In this document: piece after piece, positions 12,501 to 24,157 of the stretch
Numbering within the stretch: position 1 is the first letter of the stretch
How the letters are laid out: each line of letters opens with the position of its first letter
Source of the DNA: Scilla litardierei
Lineage: Eukaryota > Streptophyta > Magnoliopsida > Asparagales > Asparagaceae
Assembly: GCA_030789695.1 (NCBI GenBank)
Contig: CM061141.1
Span: 169,708,807 to 169,772,806 of the forward strand
Reading direction: 5' to 3'
Length of the DNA stretch: 64,000 bases
Program-made: the position numbers and the translations under genes
The notes under the pieces: generated by a model
Databases searched by the model: none
What the model was told of the DNA's origin: nothing
The model's input: the letters and a program-made list of their open reading frames with translations, nothing else

Positions 12501-14635
12501 CCACATAGAAACCACGTTTACTCTCCATTTGACGTCATTCTTACAAAACTCCCACGAAATCCGTTCGAGTCCCCGAAATCAGAGCCGTGTGCAAATTGCT
12601 TGTGTTTTGAATCCAAGAGTATTTTCGTGTAGTTTTCTATAGAAAACGATGGTGACGCCTTATTGGAAGCACCGGAACAAAGATTTCGATCGTTTGAGGA
12701 CTAGAATGCCATCCTTCATCCATTAGAGTGAGCCAGGGTAGCCAGAAATCGAAAACCACTTCATACGTGTTATTTTGGACAACGGCTGTGTAAATCTAAT
12801 CGAAATTTCATCAGAATTGGGAAAACTACCTCCTCTCCACGTTGAAACAACGTTTACTATCCATTTGTCCTCATATTTCCCCAAAACTGCCACGAATCCG
12901 TGCGAGTCCCAGAAATCAGAGACGGGTGCAATAACTTGTGTTTTGAATTCAAAAGTTAATTCTTGCAGTTTTTTGGTAGAAAATGATGGTGACGTTTAAT
13001 CGGAAGCTCATTAACAAATATTTCGAACGTTTGAGACCTAAAATGCATTCATTCTTCTATTAAAGTGAGCTAGGGCAGCCAGAAATCGAAAAATGCTTCA
13101 AACATTCAATTTTGTGCAACCGTTGTGCAACTGCAATTGAAATTTCGTGGGAATAAAGAAAACAACCTCCTCTCTACATTGAAACAACGTTTACTCTATA
13201 TTTATCGTCATAGTCCATCAAAACTCCCACGAAATCCTTGCGAGTCCCAGAAATCAGATGTGGGTGCAATTGCTTGTGTTTTGAATCCAAGCGTAAATTC
13301 TTGTCGTTTTTCGGTAGAAAACGTTGATGATGCACTATCGAAAGCTCAGGAAAGAAGATTTCGATCGTTTGGGGTCTAGAAAGCACTACTTCATCTATTA
13401 GAGTGAGCTAGTGCAGCCAGAAACCGAAAAAAGCTTCAAACCATCTATTTGGGCAACCGTTTAGTAATTTCCAATTGAAATGTCTTGGGCCTAGAGATTA
13501 AAACACATTCTCTCCCCTTAAAAGCAACATTTACGCTCCATTTGTCCTCATATTCCACCAAAACTCTCACGAAATCCGTGCGAGTCCCAAAAAATAGAGA
13601 CGTGTGCAATTGCTTGTGTTTTGAATCCAAGAGTAAATTCGTGTAGTTTTTCTATAGAAAATGATGGTGGCGCACTATTTGAAGCTTCGGAACGAAGATT
13701 TCGATCGTTTAAGGCCTAGAATGCACTCTTTCATCCATTAGAGTGACCTATGGCAGCCAAAAATCGAAAAATGCTTCAAACCTTCAATTTTGGACAACCA
13801 CTGGGCAAATGCAATTGAAATTTCGTGGGAATAAATAAAACAACCTCCTATCTACAATGAAACAACATTTACTCTTTATTTATCCTTGTAGTCTGCCAAA
13901 ACTCCCACGAAATCATCGCGAGTCCCAGAAATCAGAGACGGATGCAATTGCTTATGTTTTGAATCCAAGAGTTAATTCTTGCAATTTTTTCGGTTGAAAA
14001 CGATGGTGATGTTTAATCGGAAGCTCTTGAACGAATATTTTGATCACTTGGGGCCTATAATGCACTCCTTCATCTATTAGAGTGAGCTAGGGCAGCCAGA
14101 ATTCGAAAAATGCTTCAAACCTTCAATTTTGGTCAACCGCTGGACAACTACAATGAAATTTCGTGGGAATAAATAAAACAACCTCCTCTCTACATTGAAA
14201 CAACATTTACTCTTTATTTATCCTGTAGTCCGCCAAAACTCTCAAGAAATCGTCGCGAGTCCCAGAAATCAGAGACGGATGCAATTGCTTATGTTTTGAA
14301 TTCAAGAGTTAATTCTTGCAGTTTTTCGCTTGAAAACGATTGTGACGTATGATTGGAAGCTCATGAACGAATATATATAATAAAACAGCCTTGCTCTTCC
14401 TTGAAACAACGTTAACTCTATATTTATCTGTATAGTCTGCAAAAACTCCCAGAAAATCCGTGCAAGTCCCAAAAATCAGAGATGTGTGCTATTTCTTCTG
14501 TTTTGAATCCAAGAATAAATTCGTTTAGTTTTACTATAGAAAACGATGGTAACGCACCATCTGAAGCTCAGTAATGAAGATTTCGATCGTTTGAGGCCTA
14601 GAATGCACTCCTTCATCCATTAGAGTGAGCTAGGC
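6589..14635. repeat. ~330-bp satellite S330, block 1
   Basis: About 24 head-to-tail monomers of ~315-340 bp. Landmarks in each are ttttggacaaccgttgggca, caattgaaatttcgtgggaa, aaaactcccacgaaatccg, cagaaatcagagacgggtgc, cttgtgttttgaatccaaga, gatttcgatcgtttgaggcc and ccattagagtgagctagggc. Starts of the ttttgg landmark include about 6881, 7217, 7532 and 8219. The block begins mid-monomer at 6589, immediately after S74. Monomers up to about 10.1 kb follow an 8-variant order; from about 10.1 kb a 12-variant order starts. It is interrupted by a solo LTR at 14636. Confidence 0.93.
10430..14635. repeat. S330 12-mer higher-order repeat, copy 1
   Basis: Order of monomer variants, named here by their landmark: V5 (ccagtttaaattacaaggga, ~10450), V6 (ttttgtacaaccgttggacc, ~10784), V7 (~11120), V8 (aaacgtgttattttggacaa, ~11450), V9 (~11790), V10 (~12120), V11 (ttgggctaccgttaggcaat, ~12440), V8' (~12770), V1' (ttgtgcaaccgttgtgcaac, ~13110), V2 (ccgtttagtaatttccaatt, ~13450), V3 (~13790), one extra V3-like monomer (~14125), then a truncated V4. 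The same order recurs after each retroelement insertion, which defines a ~4.0-kb unit. Confidence 0.75.
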
Positions 14636-15879
14636 TGTAATGCCCCGCTTCCCAAAGCAGTGGAAGCGAGAGCGTTACAAAGGTCCGCATGAACTGAAGC
14701 GGTGAAGCTCAAGTTCATTACGCGTCTGTGATAACAACTTGCAGGGTTCTTGCTTGCTTTCCAGAACAATAAAAACATTATTAAATTACATGCCACATCC
14801 CAGAAGTTCGCACACAGAAATAAAAAAATTACAAGACAAGGCCTCAGCAGGGCCAAAGAAATACAACAGAGACATACACCAATACAAGAGACAAATAGCA
14901 AATCCAGAGGGGAACAGCAATAGTCCGGGCTCTAGTCCTCCACGGGGAGTGACTCAGCGTCAACAGCAAATTCCTGACTCTCCAAGTTAGGTGTTCCGAA
15001 CAGATCCTCCTGGTACGCAGGCTCGGGATCTGACATACATTCCAAAAACACGAATGTATGTCAGCAAGGGTCTGCAAGAAAGGTTAGACGACCCAAGGCA
15101 AGGTGTACGAATAAAAATGAAATATGAAGCATTAAAAATGGTTATAACAAATTTAAAGAAAAGTAAAGTACTTTTTAGCATGGCTATTCTACAAAATTTA
15201 AAACAACTTGGCAGTTCTAATGTATTTAAAACAAATGTGACAGTTTTAAAGTACGAATAAATTTGTGACAATTGTTTCTATTCTCATGCAAGGTTTCTCT
15301 AACATGCTTAGGGTTCTCGCCTTTAAGACGTGATGAGTAAGTCATTCTTCTCACGGGGGTATAATCGCGATTGATACTAACCCAACGTATAGGTGGTGTT
15401 CTTAAAGACATGACCCTTTCATACGCTTAGCGGCCGATCAACCCTACCCCACCCAAAAATGTGCTGAAACACGGGCCAGCCTAATCACGAATGCACGTGT
15501 TCACGAAATCGGGATGTTTGCCTTGAAGCAAACGATTTTACAAGTTCAAGATGTTCAAAGTGTTCCGTCAATGACCGTACTACTAAGCAATTCAAGAGTG
15601 CATTCTAATCAGGTGTGTGTATGGCATGAAGTGAAGCGTATTGAGATTTATTGCATTCTAAAGCAAGGGAAATCAGCTTTTAATTGGAGTAACAATTTAA
15701 AAGATTTACAGTTCAAAGTAGCACACTTGCCTGACTGGGATGATTTTGGGTGTCCAAGCAATTTATGGAAAATTACGCGACATATCTGTGTTATTAAACA
15801 TACGACGATAAGCTAGTCGAACACAAATGATTAAGCTAACAACCTATAGTACAAATATTAATAACAACCTAGGTTAACT

Positions 15880-16190
15880 TACTAGTTTTAATAAACCCAA
15901 CCCAATAACATGGTTTAAACCCAATACCCATTTTTAAAACCCAATAAGATGATATTACCCAATCACACCCAATAACATGATACCCCAAACCCATTAATAT
16001 CTTAAACCCAAAAGAGTATACCCAATACCCAATACTCAATACTCAATCAGCCCAAACCCAATAACATATTTTAAACCCATTAAGAAAAACCCAATAAGAT
16101 ATTTTAAAGCCCAAACCCAGTACCCATTACAACATAATCACTTTAAAATATCCAAACCCAATAGCAATAAAACCCAATAAGCTTACTTTA
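15880..16190. repeat. Degenerate AACCCAATA-type simple repeat in the solo LTR
   Basis: Dozens of irregularly spaced aacccaata or cccaataccc units, with variable A- or T-rich spacers. It is a low-complexity tract inside the LTR. The heptamer is not the plant telomere unit. Confidence 0.8.
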
Positions 16191-16520
16191 TACCTTATCT
16201 CTTCCCCTTCTTATCCTCTCTCTTCTCAGATCTGTGTTCTATCTTTCTCTCTTTCGTTCTTCTCTCTTCTGTTTTCTTTTCTTTTGTTTTTTTCTTTGCA
16301 GGGGCTTACGGCTGTGGGCTCGGCGGCTAGAGGGAGGGGGCTCACGGCTGTGGCAAGGGGAGGCGGTGGCCTGAGGGGGCGACGGCGCGCTGCTGCTGCG
16401 GGGAGGCGCGTGCGACCTGCGACAAGGGGCGGCGACGTGGCTGGGCTAGGGGTGGCGGTGACGCAGCCTAGAGAGGGCGGCGGCGGCTCAGTACAGGGGA
16501 GAGGGCACGGGGAGACAGAG
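16190..16520. other. Pyrimidine tract followed by GC-rich core of the solo LTR
   Basis: 16195-16300 is almost pure C and T on the plus strand and ends in ttctttgcag. 16301-16520 is very GC-rich with ggcggc and gggagg motifs. Frames here (for example 16284-16610 plus) are glycine/arginine low-complexity and match no family, so no gene is called. The GC-rich core corresponds in position to the GC-rich core of the 3.57-kb LTRs further right. Confidence 0.6.
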
Positions 16521-17081
16521 AGTTGGGAGAGAGAAGTGGTTGTTGAAATTGATTCAAATCTGAAATCATTTCAGATCTATCATCTTCTCCCCTTAATTTC
16601 TGTTTTCTGAAATGATTTGAGAATGGGTTTTGATTTGTGAATGCTGATTTGGGTTGATTTGGTGTGGATTTGTGGCTGATTGTTTGATTTGGTTTGGGAT
16701 TTGATGCTGAATTTGTGGGTTGTTTTGATTTGGAATTGCTGGTCGGAGAGGGGAGGAGAACTTGCAGAGTGTAGAGGAATTCTGATCTTTCTCATGCCAT
16801 CGTCAGTTGTTACAGGTGATGTATAAACATTGAAGGGGGAGGCAAATTGAAGAGGGGAGCTGGATGTGGGGGAAGAGGATTGAAGGCGTTGGTTGGATCT
16901 CACCGAAACAATAGGTGGGATTCAACCTGGTAGGTTAGGTTTAATCAACCAATTAATTAGTTAGGGTATTTATTAGGGTTAAAAGTTAATCACGCCATGG
17001 TAAAAATTAAAATCCGAGACGCGCTCGCGTCGACGCGTAGGAATGGGACTCGCGCACGAAAAGATCCGGACAATCAAAACA

Positions 17082-20000
17082 AGGCACGGAAACCGCAAAA
17101 TACTTCAAATCTGCAATTTTGGGACACCGTTGGACATTTCCAGTTTAAAATACAAGGTAAAAGAGGAAACAACATCCAATTTGTAGACATGCAATGTTTA
17201 CTCTCCTTTTGTTCTCATATTCCTCCAAAAGTCTCATGAATTCCGTTCGACTCCCAGAAATCAGAGACGGGTGCCATTGCTTGGTTTGGAATCCAAGAGT
17301 AAATTCTTGAAGTTTTTCGATAGAAAACGATGGTAACGCATGATTGAAAGCTCAGGAAAGAGGATTTCGATCGTTTGAGGCCAATAATACCCTCCTTCAT
17401 CCATTAGAGTGAGCTAGGATATCCAGAAACCGAAAAATGCTTCAGACCATCTATTTTGCACAACCGTTGGGCAATGCCAATTGAAATTTCGTGGGAATCG
17501 AGGAAACAACCTCCACTCCTCATAGAAACAATGTTTACTCTCGTCCTCATATTCCTCTAGAACTCTCACGAAATCCGTGCAAGCCCCAAAAATCAGAGAT
17601 GGTTGCTGTTGCTTGTGTTTGGAATCCAAGAGTAAATTCTTGACGTTTTTCAGTAGAAAACGATGGTGACGCACAATCGAAAGCTCAGGAAAGAGGATTT
17701 CGATTTTTTGAGGCCTATAATGCACTCCTTCCATCCATTAGAGTGAGCTATGACAGCCAGAAACCGAAAAATGCTTCAAACCATCTATTTTGGACAACCG
17801 TTGGGCAATGCCAATTGAAATTTCGTGGGAATAGATCAAACAACCTTCACTCCACATAAAAACAACGTTTACTCTCCATTTGACCTCATTCCTCCAAAAC
17901 TCCCACAATATCCGTTCGAGTCCTTGAATTCAGAGACGTGTGCAATTGCTTGTGTTTTGAATCCAAGAGTAAATTCATGTAGTTTTTCAGTCGAAAACGA
18001 TGGTAACGGACTATCGAAAGCACCGGAACGAAGATTTCGAAGCCTAGAATGACATCTTTCATCTAATTAGAAACACACTTCAAACGTGTTATTTTGGACA
18101 ACTGCTGGACAATTCCAATTGGAATTTCGTCAGAATTGTGATAAGTACCTCCTCTCCACGTAGAAACAATGTTTACTCTCCCTTTGTTCTCATATTCCTC
18201 CAAAACTCCCACGAAAACCGTGCGAGTCCCAGAAATCAGAGACATGAGCAAACTTGTGTTTTAAATCCAAGAGTTAATTCTAGTAGTTTTTTGGTAGAAA
18301 ACGATGGTGACGTACAATCGGAAGATGAGTAAGGAATATTTCGATCGTTGAGACATAAAATGCCTCCTTCGTATTCCGCCAAAACAATGTTTACAATATA
18401 TTTATCCTCATATTCCGCCAAAACTCCCGCGAAATCCTCGTGAGACCCAGAAATCAGAGACGGGTGCAATTGATTGCGTTTTGAATCCAAAAGTAAATTC
18501 TTGTCCTTTTCGGTTGAAAACGATGATGACGCACTATCGAAAGCTCAAGAATGAAGATTTCGATCGTATGGGGCCTAGAATGCATTACTTCATCCATTAG
18601 TTAGGACAGCCAGAAACCGAAAAATAAATTAAACCTACTATTTTGGGCTACCGTTGGGCAATTCCTATTGAAATTTCATGGTAATTGAGGAAACAATCTC
18701 CTCTCTACATAGAAACAACGTTTACTCTCCATTTAACATCATTCTTACAAAACTCCCACGAAATCCGTTCGAGTTTCGAAATCAGAGACGAGTGCAATTG
18801 CTTGTGTTTTGAATCCAAAAGTAAATTCGTGTAGTTTTTCTGTAGAAAACGATGGTCACGCATTATCGGAAGCCCCGGAACAAAGATTTCGATCGTTTGA
18901 GGACTAGAATTCCATCCTTCATCCATTAGAGTGAGCTAGGGGCAGTCAGAAATCGAAACCACTTCAAACATGTTATTTTGGACAACTGCTGGGCAATTTC
19001 AATCGAAATTTCGTCAGAATTGGGAAAACTGCCTCCTCTCCACGTAGAAACAACATTTACTCTCGTCCTCAGATTCCCCCAAAACTCCCACAAAATCCGT
19101 GCGGGTCCCAGATATCAGAGACGAGTGCAATAACTTGTGTTTTGAATCCAACAGTTAATTCTTGCAGTTTTTTTGGTAGAAAACGATGGTGACGCATAAT
19201 CGGAAGCTCATTAACGAATATTTCGCGCGTTTGAGACCTAAATGCCCTCATTCTATTAGAGTGAGCTAGGGCAGCCAATAATAAAAAATGCTTCATACCT
19301 TCAATTTTGCGCAACCGTTGGGCAACTGCAATTGAAATTTCGTGGGAATAAAGAAAACAACATCTCTCAAAATTGAAACAACGTTTATTCTATATTTATC
19401 CTCATAGTCTGCCAAAACTCCCACGAAATCCTCATGAGTCCTAGAAATCAGAGGTGATTGCAATTGCTTGTGTTTTGAATCCAAGAATAAATTCTTGTCG
19501 TTTTTCGGTAGAAAATGTTGACGGTGCACTATCGAAAGCTCAGAAAAGAAGATTTCGATCTTTTGGGGTCTAGAAAGCACTACTTCATCTATTAGAGTGA
19601 GCTAGTGCAGCCAGAAACCAAAAAATGCTTCAAACCATCTATTTTGGGCAACCGTTTGGTAATTTCCAATTGAAATGTCTTGGGACTAGAGATTAAAACA
19701 CCGTCTCTCCCCATAGAAGCAAAATTTACCCTCCATTTGTCCTCATATTCCTCCAACACTCCCACGAAATCTGTGCAAGTCCCACAAAATAGAGACGTGT
19801 GCAATTGTTTGTGTTTTGAATCCAAGAGTAAATTCGTGTAGTTTACTATAGAAAATGATGGTGAATCACTATTTGAAGCTTCGGAACGAAAATTTCGATC
19901 GTTTGAGGCCTATACGGCATTCTTTCTTCCATTAGAGTGAGCTACAGCAGCCAGAAATCGAAAAATACTTCAAACTTTCAATTTTGGACAACCGCTGGGC

Positions 20001-20235
20001 AACTACAATTGAAATTTTGTGGGGAATAAATAACACAACCTCCTCTCTTTATTTATCCTCGTAGTCTGCCAAAACTCCCACGAAATCATCGAGAGTCCCA
20101 GAAATCAGAGACGGATGCAATTGCTTGTGTTTTGAATCCAAGAGTTAATTCTTGCAGTTTTTCGATTGAAAACGATGGTGACGTATAATCGAAAGCTCAT
20201 GAACGAATATTTCGATCACTTGGGGCCTATAATGC
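17082..20235. repeat. ~330-bp satellite S330, block 2 (12-mer copy 2)
   Basis: It continues the higher-order series: V5 (~17115), V6 (~17450), V7 (~17790), V8 (~18090), V9 (~18400, shortened), V10 missing, V11 (~18640), V8' (~18975), V1' (~19305), V2 (~19650), V3 (~19985). The unit is completed by V4 on the far side of the LTR element at 27732. The loss between V9 and V11 is a deletion of about two monomers relative to copy 1. Confidence 0.9.
20231..20235. repeat. Left target-site duplication aatgc
   Basis: The five bases aatgc immediately precede tgtcacgcc and recur at 27732-27736, immediately after the right LTR. Without the element, the satellite reads ...ggggcctataatgcactcct..., which is the normal monomer. 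Confidence 0.92.
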
Positions 20236-20789
20236 TGTCACGCCCCGCTTCCCATTATACTTGAGAGCGGGGACGTGAGCGGGCCCGCTTGGGCTGGAGC
20301 GGTGAGGCCCCAACCCAATAAGCGTCTGTGTATGACTACCTTGGCAGGTTCTTGCTTGCGAATATTCGGAACAACAAAATAATGTCATCATTATCATTTA
20401 ACTTCCAGATTTACATGTACATAAGGAATTAACAGGCCTAGCATGGCCATTACAAACAGTTACAAAGAAATTACAACAACAATTATTAAAGCTTCAGCAA
20501 GCTGTGCAGTGTCCGTCGTCTTCAGTAGTGGATCTCGTGCTCTTGGCTCTTTTGGTCTTCCTGCCCAACCTCCAAAAGAACTCTTCAGTGAACTCTGCTC
20601 AAAACCTAACGTATATTTCACAAACAAGGAAATATATGTCAGCGAGGGTCGCTCGGCAAGATTTAAAAACGTTAGTAATAAATGACCCTCGGCAAGGTGA
20701 TAATATAATTTTCAAAACTTAGGGGGGATAAGAAACACAATATCATTTCAACAAGGTGAACATAGCATCAAATGGTCACAAGTGGCTAA

Positions 20790-21031
20790 GCAATGTGTGG
20801 TGTGCAAAGCAGTGAGCATGAGTAGTGTGGTGTGCACAACAATAAGTATAACGGGTGTAATGCGTACAACAATATGTATAGCAAGTGTGGTGTGCACAGC
20901 AATAGTCGTGACAGGTGTAATGTGTACATCAATATGTATAGCAAGTGTGGCGTGCACAGCAATAAGTATAATGGGTGTAGTGCGTACAGCAATATGTATG
21001 GACAAGTGTGGTGTGCACAGCAATAGTCAAT
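20790..21031. repeat. 60-bp minisatellite in LTR
   Basis: About 3.5 copies of a 60-bp unit, itself two related ~30-bp halves (agtgtggtgtgcacagcaat and gtaatgtgtacatcaatatg). The same tract is at 24715-24957 in the other LTR. Confidence 0.85.
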
Positions 21032-21090
21032 CGTGACAATAATCTTAGCAGTTTACTCCATAGCGTCAGCAGAGGTGAAGCGAGGGTGCA

Positions 21091-21116
21091 TCAATCAATC
21101 AATCAATCAATCAATC
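21091..21116. repeat. TCAA microsatellite
   Basis: 6.5 units of TCAA. The homologous tract in the other LTR (25017-25050) has 8.5 units, a length difference that arose after insertion. Confidence 0.9.
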
Positions 21117-21329
21117 TCCTATCTAGTGTCAAGCCCAGTGTCTGAGGGGGAGGTGACCAGCATCACACCCAAGTCAACGGGAGCTACCCGTGACTCTATA
21201 CTCACCGACCCGGCCAGGTGTCGGTCAAGTTCACCACTAGAGTGTAATCCATCTTTCCAGCCTCTACTACACTAGACTACCCCACCCAAGTGTCCATAAG
21301 TCAAACTGTAGTTTAATGTTTGCCGAGTG

Positions 21330-21465
21330 GCAAAACATTCCGTAAATGGCCCGCGGCCCAATATCCGTATTGCCTGAAGGCCCATTAGTCCGTAATTGCC
21401 CGAAGGCCCAATATCTGTAAATTGCCCGAAGGCACAAAGTTCCGTAATTGCCCGAAGGCCTAATA
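21330..21465. repeat. Short tandem repeat with gcccgaaggcccaatatc core
   Basis: Four to five imperfect units of about 25-30 bp built on ccgtaattgcccgaaggccc. The counterpart is at 25264-25399 in the other LTR. Confidence 0.75.
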
Positions 21466-22019
21466 TCACAATTCATTATAGGAACAATCCAGAGATGAGA
21501 TTACACGAATAATAGTACCACATGCAATAAAAGTATTTTATGTACATTTTTACGGATGACGAAACATTTTACACTTTACAATTAGCAGGGGATAAATACT
21601 TGCAGGTGGTATATACTTGCGCCTTTGAAAAAGTATGAAGAAAGTAATATACTTGCCTGAAGCGACGCGATGTAGGCAACCAGGCGCCAAGGCGGAAAAT
21701 ATCTGTGTCGACATATTCATGATAACGAGTTAATAGTTTAACTTAGTAAGGTACACTAGTAGGTCCACTTACATACTAACTAGTTTTATTATACCAAATA
21801 TTTAAAGCTTATAGCACATGATTCAATAAGGTGTTATACTTAGAATAAGGTCTACAGCTAAGTCACTGATAGAGCAGCAAACTATCGAACAAGGACTAAT
21901 ACATGTAGGTGCTTTAAATATATGCTATGCAGACTCGTGTATGAACTGTAGGTAAGTTAAGTTACATAATGACCCACACCTACATATACGGTATGTTACA
22001 AGCTTACCGTATTATCGCC

Positions 22020-23260
22020 ACCTTGTGCTCGCTGATGGAGTCGAAGAGGCGGAGTGGAATCGGAGATGGAGGTCGACGACCTCGGCGGCGTTGGGCAGTG
22101 GTCCGGGCGGCTCGTGGTGGCGGGGAAGTTGCGCACGGGGAAGGAGAGCTCCGGGGACGAGGGCGCAGCTGTTCGGAGGCGAGTTCGGGTGCTCGGAGAT
22201 GGGTTGACGGCGTCGTGCGGCCTGACGGCATGGAGGAGACGCTCGGAGGGGGTTGGCGTTGATGCGGGAGGTCGAGGGGAGGAGCGGCTGTCGCTGGGCA
22301 GCGACGACAACCGGAGGGGTGGAGGTCGAGGCAGGGCTTCTCTGTTTTGGGGTGAAGCAGGGGAGTGGAGAGGACGGCGGAGGTCCGAGCGACGAGCTGG
22401 GCTGGAGGCATGACGAGGTCGAAGTGGCAGTGAAGGGTGTTGAAGCATGTGACGACACTGCGGAAGGTCGGAGCGTGGAGGCCACGGGGTTAAGCTTCTC
22501 AGATGGGTTGCTTCGCTTGAGGGCGGCGGAGTTACGGTTGCTCGGAGGAGGCGAACGACGTGGGTGACGGCGTTGAGGTGGCCGAGTAGGGGACGCCGGA
22601 GGAGCTTGTCACCGGCGATGCGGGTCGACGTGCTGGGCGAGGGAGGAGGCGACGTCTTCGCGGCAGTCGGTGGTGTGTAGAGGAGGGTGGCGGATGGCCT
22701 GAGTTGTCGGAGGTGTGGCGAGCCCGTTCGGTGTCGGAGAGGCCTGGCGCTGGCCCTGTTGGAGGCTCGGGGAGGCGGACGGCAGATGGAGGAAGGGGGT
22801 CGCCGGCGAGCGCTCAGCGAGTCGTGAGGCGCCTGTGGAAGTTGGGAGGCGAGGTCTGCGCTTCGAACGGAGATGCCGCTGCGACGCTTGGGGATGGCGA
22901 TGCGTGGAAATCTGGGCGTGAATTGAGGCGCCGCTCCGCGTGGGGGCTGCCGGCGGTTGTGAGGGGGTGGCGGGTGTCGACTGAAGCGAACGGGGCGGCT
23001 CCGAGCGGCGAGCGGCCTCGTGGGCGCTGCGGGGATGGCGAGGTCGGGGCTGTGCGACTGGCGAGGTGACGGTGAGCGGGAGACTTCGGCGTCGTCGGTG
23101 CTTGGTGGCTGGGAGAGGGCGGTAGGCGTCAGAGGTCGGTCGGAAGAAGGGGGAGGCGGTGTCGCGTTGAAGGGGAGGCCGCCGCTGGGTTGACGTCGCG
23201 AGGCTTGAGGAGTCGACGCGAAGAAGACGGAAATGGGAAGGAGGCGGCTGCTAGTCGAGG
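22020..23260 (-). other. GC-rich core of the downstream LTR, non-coding by my reading
   Basis: Strongly GC-rich, with overlapping long open frames in several phases on both strands (427, 157 and 135 codons minus; 121, 119 and 104 plus). These are expected where TA-containing stop codons are rare. All the products are low-complexity and none shows a domain I recognise. The longest, 21996-23279 minus, lacks an ATG. The position just downstream of a TATA-like site suggests it is transcribed as leader (R-U5) RNA. Confidence 0.5.
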
Positions 23261-23354
23261 GGTAGGGGCTAGGCTGCAAGTATGGGTAGCCTTAGGTGTT
23301 TGATAATGAAGGAGCTAGGTAGATAGTCTGCTGTGAGTGGATGTTAGCCTAGGA

Positions 23355-23361
23355 TTTTATA
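23355..23361 (-). promoter_or_regulatory. Candidate LTR TATA box, minus strand (3' LTR copy)
   Basis: TATAAAA on the minus strand, about 435 bp inside the LTR start on that strand. The identical site in the 5' LTR is 27289-27295. It would place the start of transcription just before the GC-rich core. Confidence 0.4.
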
Positions 23362-23796
23362 ATTTAGAAATAGAGTGGGTTGAGGAACGTGGGCTAGGTA
23401 AAATAGGAAGGGAAGGAGTTTAATTTAGAAAGGGGTTAGTAGGGCTAATCAAGAGAAATAAAAGTCAATTAATCAGGTTTAAATGGGTTTATAAAAGGAA
23501 GGTTTAATTTGAATTTTAAATGTTTAAAATTAAGTTTTGAGATTAGAATTTAAAAGTTGAAATTTTGAAATTTGAATTTAGAATTTGAAAATTCAAACTA
23601 ATTAAAAGAAGATATTTTTAAAATATTTATCTGAAGAATTTATTGTAGTAATTTAAAATAATTAGGATAATAATGAGTATGCAAAAGCAGAAGTGGATGC
23701 GGGTACGTGAACAGAAATATTAAACTACGGATACTGGGAAAAATAATACACGGGAGAATTACGGATATAACGTAACGACAAAAACTGGTCGTTACA

Positions 23797-23809
23797 TCCT
23801 ACCCACCTT
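23797..23809 (-). promoter_or_regulatory. Polypurine tract of the giant-LTR element
   Basis: Minus-strand aaggtgggtagga lies directly against the LTR start TGTAACGACC. The upstream minus-strand sequence cgaggacagaatttt plus an A/T run resembles the 3' end of plant Ty3/gypsy elements. It fixes the element's orientation. Confidence 0.7.
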
Positions 23810-23906
23810 AAAAAAAATTCTGTCCTCGTAATTTCTTAAGCTAGGTATGATCGAGTAAAAGCCTAGTAGATGAAGGGTTAGAGTATCAAGGAAGGAAAGG
23901 ACATAC

Positions 23907-24039
23907 CTGACGTCACTGCTGGACCAGATGGTGCTGAACCTCCAGTTTTTCTCTCATAACTCCAAGCATCTGGCGGATGTTGTCCTCTCCGCCTCCAGTA
24001 GCTCCTGATCCTCATCGAGTATAACGTCTTCCTGCCAAG
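23907..24039 (-). other. Exon-like block inside the giant-LTR element
   Basis: Minus strand: a pyrimidine-rich tttacttgtttgcag acceptor precedes 24039, and a gtatgt donor begins at 23906. They enclose 133 bp of balanced composition. One frame gives 28 residues starting AWQEDVILDED and ending at TGA; another gives a short run ending in EVQHHLVQQ. This may be a spliced leader exon or a gag remnant. I do not recognise the product. Confidence 0.3.
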
Positions 24040-24157
24040 CTGCAAACAAGTAAACATTTGCGTACAATATTTATCCAGACAGTCTAGTTAATAATGACAT
24101 CCATATTTTTCCGAGTATTTCGCAGAAGCATGACCTGCATGGGCCACCACTAAAACC

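Larger units (their letters stand above)
14636..17081 (-). mobile_element. Solo LTR, relative of the 20236-27731 element
   Basis: It starts tgtaatgccccgcttcccaa, like the LTR at 20236 (tgtcacgccccgcttcccat). It shares with that LTR, in the same order, a gcgtctgtg block, an aggttcttgcttgc block, a tatgtcagc block and a ggcaaggtg block. It ends ...caatcaaaaca, so its borders are TG...CA. The left flank taggc is matched by aaggc at the right edge (four of five bases), consistent with a decayed target duplication. Satellite variant V4 stops at 14635 and V5 resumes at 17082, so nothing else was lost. No internal region or second LTR is present. Minus orientation is inferred from the relative, whose PPT is visible. 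Confidence 0.65.
20236..23796 (-). repeat. Downstream (3') LTR of the giant-LTR element
   Basis: 3561 bp, TG...CA borders. Regions in plus coordinates: a 60-bp minisatellite (20790-21031), a TCAA microsatellite (21091-21116), a gcccgaaggcc minisatellite (21330-21465), a GC-rich core (22020-23260) and a very AT-rich stretch (23480-23660). The minus-strand frame 21996-23279 is open for 427 codons but begins with TTG, not ATG, and is proline/serine/arginine low-complexity. I do not call it a gene. Confidence 0.88.
23797..24157 (-). other. 361-bp internal region without gag-pol
   Basis: The whole interior of the element. No primer binding site matching initiator tRNA is visible next to the 5' LTR (minus strand begins ggttttagtggtggcc), so the PBS is either unusual or lost. 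An exon-like block lies in the middle, described separately. No protein domain is recognised. Confidence 0.7.

Noticed and set aside
15880..16190. Possible interstitial telomere repeat (aacccaata-like)
   Set aside because: The plant telomere unit is CCCTAAA/TTTAGGG. This tract repeats CCCAATA-like words irregularly inside an LTR.
22704..23069. Plus-strand GC-rich frames of 60-121 codons in the giant LTRs
   Set aside because: They overlap longer frames on the other strand and are low-complexity. Expected from high GC.
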